DNA of 64,000 nucleotides, from the NCBI GenBank assembly GCA_028554755.1, contig JAPTOF010000006.1, forward strand, positions 7,062,501-7,126,500, given 5' to 3'. The position numbers were made by a program, and so were the translations under genes. Position 1 is the stretch's first letter, and every line of letters starts with the position of its first letter. Origin of the DNA: Cordia subcordata (Eukaryota; Streptophyta; Magnoliopsida; Boraginales; Cordiaceae). The notes under the pieces were generated by a model, which was not told where the DNA came from, made no database searches, and saw nothing but the letters and a program-made list of their open reading frames with translations. Shown here piece after piece: positions 56,574 to 64,000 of this stretch.

Positions 56574-59500
56574 TCATCTTCTGCGCTTTGATTCTTTTCG
56601 CATCTCCGTCAGGTATCTCTCCAGGTTGGGTTTTTCCCATAAATGTCTTTGAATAAGATCTTCCTTTGTTGATTCATCTGATCCAAATCAGTCAAGAGGA
56701 GAACTCGAAGAAATAAGAAAGAAATGCAATAAAAAAATATTTTAATTATGAAAATTTTACCAAATAGTTACTTGTGGAATATCTATATAGGTCCAAGGGA
56801 GAAAGCTCACTGTAGAATGATATAATTGGTTGACAACTATGGAGCAGAAATGATTCTCCAAGTGATTTAATGATCTAATTGGTTTGTCAATTGTATAACA
56901 TGTTAAGAAAACCATTACCAAGATAATCCAAAATTTTACAGTGTCAGCATCCTTGTCCCCAAGATATACAAAATAGAGAAAACTAATTTTTCCCCCTTCA
57001 TAATCATAATCCATAAATAAGGAAAATTTTGTGTTACCAAGATACATCCATGAATCAGATGGCACCCCAAGGGACCGTCTTGTCAAGTAAGACGCATCTT
57101 CCCATGAATATGGAGCTCGTTGGACTTTGTATCTCCAGAACCAACAACCGTTCCACAACAGAAGCTGCGATAAAATGCTGATCAGTAATTTTTTGTTTAG
57201 CGTAAAACACTTTCAGTTATCAAACTTCAGATTTCCACAAAATAGGGCGAACAAGTGTAAATGAGGTAAAGGTAAAGCATAATAAGATTCAGGAAAAGAG
57301 GAGAGAGCAACCGATGGCACTCACCTTTCCCAGTGTATAGGGAAGGAGTATGAACTGGACGCCTATGAGACCCCAGACTGATGGTTTCTCAGCACCCTTT
57401 ATCTGCAACTCGAGTTCCTTGCTGAGGTCTTCCTCCATTTTCCTGTTAAAAGGGGAAAAAAAGAAAAGAAAAGGTCATATTCACATCATCAGCTGCCAGA
57501 AAGGAACCTTATGCACCATCATAACGGTCACAGAAAATAGTCAAACTCAAAAATAAAAAGAAATAAATAAGAAATTCTGAAAGGTGCCTCAATGGGCAAA
57601 CAGGCAACTAATTTGGAAAATTTTTAATAAACACAAACGTTGAAAATTTGCCATACTTGTCCATCTGCTTATTAGTCTTCTTTTTGCTTGTCAAACCCCC
57701 AGTGCGTTCCAGTTCCAGTGCCCGCAGCTTATTTTTGTAAGCTGGTGTCTTCTTAACCATGTCCACAGCCTGAAAGAAGATGAACTGACTAAATAGGTGT
57801 GGGGTTGAAGATGAAGAAACAGTTACCAATTTCAATTGCAGATGATGTAGTTTTGAAGCACACTAGATATTTGACCGAAAAGAGAAAAAGAAGCACTAGA
57901 TGAATACTTGAATACAATTTTATCTGGGAATATCCTGAAGGGAAAAGCCTAAGAGATTTCACTGATGCCTATCACTTTTTCATTTTTTTTCTTTGGAATT
58001 TGAAACTGCAAGACTTTATTATTAGTGGATAAATCAATGTAGCCCTACACAGAAAATTTCTATTCCTGCAGCCTATGTGTCCGAGGACCACAGTACATGG
58101 CAGAACATCATCATATATATTGAACCTAAGAGAACTTGTGGAATTACAAAAGATTTTGCAGTGTTATAGACAAACTCATTTATATATTGAACCTATATCA
58201 GCTATTGGACTATGAAGAACGCATAGAACCATCAATGACATTGATATTGTCCAAAATCTTGCTGATTGTTGCAGCTAGGAAGATCGCAATATATTGAGAA
58301 GATCCTTCATCCACATGTATAAAACTAAGGTTGACTTGGAAAGAGAATACAAGTAAAGAGAATTATTTCTTTCTAATTGTTTTCAATGCTGCAATACTAA
58401 TATTCACCTTTGAATAGAAAGAACTCCAACAAAAGACAAAACTTGATATTGATATAGTAACTCAATGATCTTGTTACCTGCTTATACCTTGTCCACTGGT
58501 TTAGATACTGAAACCCTGAGAGAATTAACAGAAGACCAACAAGGACAGCCCGGGTATCCTAGCGAATAGAAGCATTAACTGATCAGAAGTATATTATACA
58601 TGTATAAACATATAGTGTAAATCTAAACGTATTTTCATGCTAAAAAACTATAAAACTGGTTAGAAGATAATATAACATCAGCTGAAAAAATCAGAAAGAT
58701 TCTTACTGTCTTGTGACCATAGTAAGCATGGTAATATCGAGCTGTATTGTAGAAAACCTACCAGAAAATAAACAAAAATATTAGTCTACTAAAAAGGAGC
58801 TATGGCTCATAATAAAAAAGAAACTATATGAGCATTGATTTTGAACACTTAAATCATCCAAGATTTATGATTCTGCAAAATACTCCCTTTCCTCCTTAAT
58901 GACAAGGGAGATAAGAGAGAGGCACCAAAGTAAATGCAAAGAATGGAAATAATCCAAAATGTTTAAAAAATTCTATTAGATTTGGAACAGTAACGTGGAT
59001 AACAACATAGATCTGGTAAAGTTAATGAGATAAGGGAAAAGATAAATAATATAGTAAGTACTTCGAGCAGATGTAGAATACATAAGCATACAGTGCAACC
59101 CAACTTTGTCAAAAATAAAGTATTAGCCAATTAATATTGTGATTTAAAAGACAAGTTTCTTGGTTTAGCAATAGTCTATTTCTTTTCAGAAGTAACAATA
59201 GCCTATTAACTTAGGAAGCTCAGTTCTCACCAGAAAATCCAAACTTCAACAAAATTGGAAAGCTTGCAAATCTTTTATGTATTGTTGAATCCAATCGAGA
59301 ACAATAAAAATTACAAGTAAATTAAGGTCTCCGTCAGCTTCATTTTATACTCGAAATTGTGGAAAGTAACAAGTTTAGAGGTCATCGAGCACCTTTTTGA
59401 GGGTCCAAGATGAATATCTGTCATTGAATTCTTTGTTGTGGCAAGAAACAGACTCTATAATATGCAAAATGAAAATCAAATCCCTATCGTTGCAGCAGTT

Positions 59501-61007
59501 TACTTTGATTTCAAATATAATTCTCCAGAAAATATTAAAAGTAGAAGTAAACTTTGAACAAAAAGAAAAAAGAGGAAGAGAAGATCTTCAATGATGTGAC
59601 ATTGACATGCCCTACAAGCCTATCAATCTTGAGTTAGAATCTCAAATGATGCACTAGTACATTTTATTTTCAGTCAAGCAGTAGGACATAGATTAACTGT
59701 ATATTATAACCCTCATAAAATGATAAAACTAGTATTTTCCAGGATCAACAACTAAGACACTTCACTCTTCCACCCACCACAAGACCAACAAACAAATTCT
59801 CGATTCCTAGATCCACAAATGATGCACAGAGACCAGTAACTTCTTCTGGGAATATAGTAGCGAATCAAATTACCTTGACTGAGAACTTTTAAATGCTACT
59901 ATCATTTTAATTTTTTCTTTTATGTCACCTATCTACTCAATCATGTTTTTAGTACCCGTGGTTGATTGAGAAATCCATCAAATCAAAATATTAACTAAAC
60001 ACAATACCCATGGTATTAATGTTGTGTCTGTTATATGCTTATCAGGAATCTTAAATCTGAAAAGCATATATGCATTTTAGATTTAAGATTTCAGATAAGC
60101 ATATACCAAATACAGCTCAAGCACCGAGTACCAATTACTTTGCTTCTGCAATCATATACGACTACTCTTCTTGAAAACTAATCGTACTTATTATCATATT
60201 CTAACCATAAATGTCTCAGCTAAAAAAAAAAAAATGAATCCCAATTAGCCCCCAGAAATAGATTCAGCATACCTCCTCCGGATGAGCTATTGCATAATCA
60301 TACTGCTCCCTTGTGGCATCATCTTTCAAAATCTGCAAACGACAAGCTAAGTACTTAAATTGACAACGTATTGCAATCCAGTCAATTATATCATTAATAT
60401 GCTACATTTTACCGCTAATTCACATAAGCCATGATCTCGATTCCATTGATCAATTATTTAACATTAACATGAATTACACTAATACATAACAAGTAATTGG
60501 TGATAAAAAAAAATTTTACCTCATAAGCATTTGCAATTTTCACAAACTTCTTCCTCGATTCCGGATCAGGATTTTTATCCGGATGGCTAAACAATATATA
60601 AATTGAATTGCATTAGAATTCCACATTTATCAACTAAATAAATAAATAAATACAAATAAAAAATTAAAACAAAAAATAAAGGGAAAAAGTAGCTCTGGAA
60701 CTTACTATTTGAGTGAGAGCTTATAGTAAGCTTTCTTGATTTCAGAGGCATTGGCATTTTGAGTGACCCTATATAAATCATTAATTTAAAAATTAATTTA
60801 GTTATAAATGAAACAATGAACAAAATCAATTGCAGGAAAAATTAGAGCAAAAGAAAAAAAAAAAAACGTGGAAATGTTTTACCCGAGGAGATCGTAGCAA
60901 TCGTCTTCGTCGCAGTAGATGGAGGTGGACGGCTGGATCAGGAGCGATACCATGAGAGTCAGTGTGAGCGCGCACAACCGGATCCCAACTCCTGCTGTTG
61001 GCGCCAT
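56574..61007 (-). CDS. DNAJC25-like ER membrane J-protein
   Basis: Ten exons on the minus strand, all GT-AG: 61007-60883, 60768-60706, 60586-60520, 60332-60273, 58757-58707, 58558-58478, 57769-57657, 57442-57325, 57164-57038, 56677-56574; total 909 nt, 302 residues. A signal or anchor segment (~11-30) is followed by YCDEDDCYDLLG and a J domain (~36-100) with the Hsp70-stimulating HPD at 64-66. Two further hydrophobic segments (~126-141 and ~208-229) and the block VDMVKKTPAYKNKLRALELERTGG mark the DNAJC25 branch (plant dnaJ 50-type). It likely recruits the ER Hsp70 BiP; the basic C-terminus KRRR would face the cytosol or form a retention signal. Intron 4 is 1515 bp. The 302-residue length is close to that expected for plant members. 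Confidence 0.93.
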
Positions 61008-62825
61008 GGCAGGTGTGCCGATGAATCAGACGAGACACCTACCTCGCTGTGCCTCATAGAAATACTTTTATGCCCTTTCAAAATCGTTGACTTTCATCCT
61101 CACATGTTTATTATTGATATTTTTCTTTTCTTTTTTAGGCGTTGTCCCCTTTTTATTTGTTTTTTTTTTTTTTTTTTTTTTGTTCTGAAGCAACATTTTT
61201 AGTATGGAATGGTTTGAGTATATTTTGTACTTGTTTGGTTTTATACTATATAATTTATGCATTAATGATTTTTATCGTATCAACTTAAATCAATTAAAAA
61301 TTGTATCTTGAATTTAAAGTTTATATATACATATATATAATAAACTCAAAACATGTTTAACAAAATATTAAATCAATGTGAGCAAGATTTGAGAAAGGTT
61401 TAAACTTTTCTATGCGGTCATTTGAGCGAAGTTTTTTGGTAACTTTTCTCTATGCAAAAACTTATAAATGATTACTCGAGTAAATAATGCATTTCTTTAT
61501 ACAAGGCATAAGAAACTTATTGGTTGCTGGGTTGTTGACGAGATGACTAGACAATAGACAACTCCAAGTTTTTTTAGAAAAGGACAGATGAGGTGAAATT
61601 TTACTTAGTGGAGTAATTGTTTAACTAGTCTTTGCTTTTATCGGAGGAAAAATAATGCATTTTTTTATAGGAGAAATGTGAATGTAAATAGAGGATCAAA
61701 TCTTCCATGTTTTGTCATTGACTTCTACTGTGCCTTAGTGTGTGCGTGTGTGCAATTTTTCCCATCACCCGTAGTTCTATTCTAAAACTAGCTCATTAAT
61801 TCAGTACATAGCTCAAGAAATTGGCCCTGAAAATGTCCATATCAACTTTAACGTCGTTTGACCACCCAAAGAACAAGAAGGGAAAAAAGGTAATTCCAAC
61901 CAAAACTTCAGGATGTTCTTAAAAATGCACAAAAGGAAGCTTTGGAGCCAACAAAAAGCATGTTATCTTACTAAAAGAACACCACCATTTTATGCAGAAG
62001 TAATAAATTCCTAAATTTTGGTGTTTACCATGTTTCAAATGCAGCTAATACCATGTCAATATTTACTTCTAAGTTTCAACCATTAACAAATATAACATAA
62101 CATCATCAGAAGTCTATCTAACGGGCTGAATAGATCTTCTCGTCTTCTTCTAATCAGAGACAGGAAATCCCAAGAAAGAGACCATCAATCTATAATAAGA
62201 ATATCTTCCAACCACCATCCAGTTTCATCAGGAGGGGGGAGTGGTATGACAATGTAATATTTCCAATGCTTACGTGCTGAGTGTGGAAAGCATTAAGGGA
62301 AGGAATGAATCAGCTGTAAGGTTTAAGGCAAGCAACTTAAACAGCAGAATGTACAGATAGAAAGATAACAGAGGAGAAAATCATCCCAATTGATGTTTTT
62401 GATGCTTAACATCTTGTTACAATTTATTCAAACACAAACTTGTCCAAACCTAGTGATAGTTATGGTACATCCAGTATGGAAAGACAAAATACTACACCCT
62501 TCCAAGAACATCTTCCAGAAGGTGTTGTAAGATTATTATCCACAAATAAAATTTCAAACAGATGATGATTAACATTGGCAAGCATAAAAGCTCAGTCATA
62601 TATGATGTAACTTCAACTATAACTAAAAAGGAGGGCAAATAGAACCCTTCCTTGAACCTAAATTGCCCTACCTCAAAATCAATAATGTCTCCACTGAAGA
62701 ACCAACACGAGAATGCCAGCAACATTCACCCAAGAATGAGTTCAGATTGAACGAGAACACTTGAAGATCAGTCATCATAAGTGACCATTAGCACTAACTT
62801 GATCTTATAAAACTCCCACACAGCC
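61008..62825. other. intergenic, J-protein upstream
   Basis: J-protein promoter side and AT-rich spacer with a T20-type run at ~61159-61180. No gene recognised. 61660-62500 is slightly less AT-rich but shows no frame or splice pattern I trust. Confidence 0.45.
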
Positions 62826-63066
62826 CTACTTTGAGGTCCGCATCTTGATAGCAACTTGTCTGCGCCATTCATGGATTGGAACCTGAAGGAATAGGATTGT
62901 AGTTTTCTTTAAAAAAAAAAATTTAGGCACATTAAGTAAATTAAACATTAGCCATGACCAAATCATGATAAAGTATAGACTAATTGATTCTTACAGCAGG
63001 GAAGCCTCCATAATCTCCAGGCTCATTAATATCCTTGGTGACACAGCTATTTGCTGCTAATCTGAC
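62826..63066 (-). CDS. last two exons of an unrecognised gene (partial)
   Basis: Two phase-0 exons on the minus strand joined by a GT-AG intron: 63066-62995 (VRLAANSCVTKDINEPGDYG followed by GFPA) and 62882-62826 (VPIHEWRRQVAIKMRTSK, then TAG). The donor GTAAGA and acceptors CTTCAG are good, and 72 + 57 nt keep the frame. I cannot name the family. The 5' part would lie beyond 63070; no earlier exon is recognisable before the window ends, so the next intron is long or small exons were missed. Confidence 0.6.
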
Positions 63067-64000
63067 CTGAAGAATCATTTGTGATCAATCAATGACATTA
63101 ATTGTCAACTGCGTGATAATCCATTAGTATCAATTGTAGAACAAAGATATGTCAATGCAAGAGCAGTTACAGCAGATGTCAATTCTATGCAATGAAGAAG
63201 CTAAAAGTTCATTTGACATCAAAACTATCTTAATAACGCCACTGCAATTATTTGATTAAATTACTATTGTTATAAATTAGATAATAATTAATCAATTATG
63301 AGAGACATGATTGTACTTAACATTTTTTACGCTAAAGTTTTTCAGCAAGTTAAATGTAAAGCCACGAAAGCCAATCTTCCTTTTTGAAGAATACTAAGAT
63401 TCACCTTGTTTTTAGTTAATCAGCTCAAACTATATAAACCAAACGGGTCCCAATATTCACAACTTTAGACAACAAGCAAAAGTTTTTGAACGTTTAAACT
63501 TTGAATCTCCTCTGACACAAGCTTTCAGCAAGAAATGTTGAAGATGATTTATGATGAAGAGAACAACAATGACATGATGTGCCATTTTTCTCATAGGGGA
63601 TGGTGAAAGATAGGACAAATGACTTAAACCTCTCCTATCCAGAAACTCCAATGCATAGGGAATAAGAATACATTAATAGGAATCTGTTTTTACCCTCTCT
63701 TTTCTCTCTTCTTCTCTCTGCTTGCCTCTCCCTTCCTCTCACCCCTTCATCTTATCTTTAATTGAAGTGAATCAGGCAGAAGTTAATACTTCCAAGAGCA
63801 GGATTGGGTTAAAAGGTAACTGATAACGGGGTTCAGATGTCAAGTGTATTCCTGTATAGTCAGCCTCTCTATAGATTCAGTTAGCAATTATCATAAGGCA
63901 ATTTTGGAGTTTGGACAGTTAGTGTAGAACCTGTAAAGACTAGGAAATAAAATTCAAGCTCAGGTCTCCATAATTTAGTAAACATTTGAAGCCTTCATAG
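63067..64000. other. right edge, probable intron of the partial gene
   Basis: AT-rich with a CT-rich stretch at ~63694-63750. No exon recognised on either strand. It is probably intronic to the minus-strand gene ending at 62826. Confidence 0.35.

Overview
This is nuclear DNA of a flowering plant, most likely a eudicot. The evidence is the AT-rich intergenic sequence full of (TA)n and poly-A/T tracts, short GT-AG introns, a xyloglucan endotransglucosylase gene, a plant MATE transporter, a plant-type Ty1/copia fragment, tRNA-derived SINE-like pieces and a plant-type U3 snoRNA 5' domain. No prokaryotic feature is present. Species cannot be read from the sequence.

Layout. 1-10.5 kb: repeat-rich intergenic DNA with SINE-like pieces, a Helitron-like repeat starting at 5926, and the 5' half of a Ty1/copia element (6169-9321) with a premature TAG. 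10.5-14.3 kb: non-coding as far as I can tell. 14.35-15.38 kb (minus): single-exon oligosaccharyltransferase OST3/OST6 subunit. 16.31-16.39 kb (minus): tRNA-Leu(UAG). 19.05-21.07 kb (plus): four-exon XTH cell-wall enzyme. 21.9-44.2 kb: the unusual part, described below. 46.38-49.31 kb (plus): four-exon CRIPT homologue. 49.98-50.63 kb (minus): decayed polyubiquitin copy. 51.70-55.04 kb (plus): MATE/DTX transporter that has lost one internal exon in frame and has one GC-AG intron. 56.57-61.01 kb (minus): ten-exon DNAJC25-like ER J-protein. 62.83-63.07 kb (minus): last two exons of a gene I do not recognise.

The candidate undescribed system is the ~22 kb block at 21.93-44.16 kb. It contains no credible protein gene. 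It is built from two recurring structured modules on the plus strand. M2 (about 40 cores) has a conserved TTGGC-G-GGGCAA ... GCAGCCATGG core enclosing a hairpin. In its eleven best-preserved copies it is bounded by a box C-like TGATGA and a box D-like CTGA inside a GAGGC/GCCTC-type terminal stem, the architecture of a box C/D snoRNA (135-178 nt). M1 (about 20 copies) is an independent hairpin module that travels with M2. Hairpin arms differ between copies but stay complementary, which argues for selection on RNA structure. One M1+M2 pair at 21.94-22.36 kb lies outside the main array and may be the founder; the rest arose by nested segmental duplication with offsets of about 6.9 kb and 11.4 kb. 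Three array copies also carry an antisense retrocopy of the U3 snoRNA 5' domain with an A-rich tail and target-site duplications, and a 607-bp Mutator-like element with a 9-bp target duplication has landed in the array.

The protein genes are ordinary unlinked housekeeping or cell-wall genes: N-glycosylation (OST3), wall remodelling (XTH), a small zinc-binding protein (CRIPT), transport (MATE) and ER chaperoning (J-protein). Nothing suggests they work as a unit. All exon structures were read by eye from splice signals, frame and family similarity; no alignment or folding program was run.
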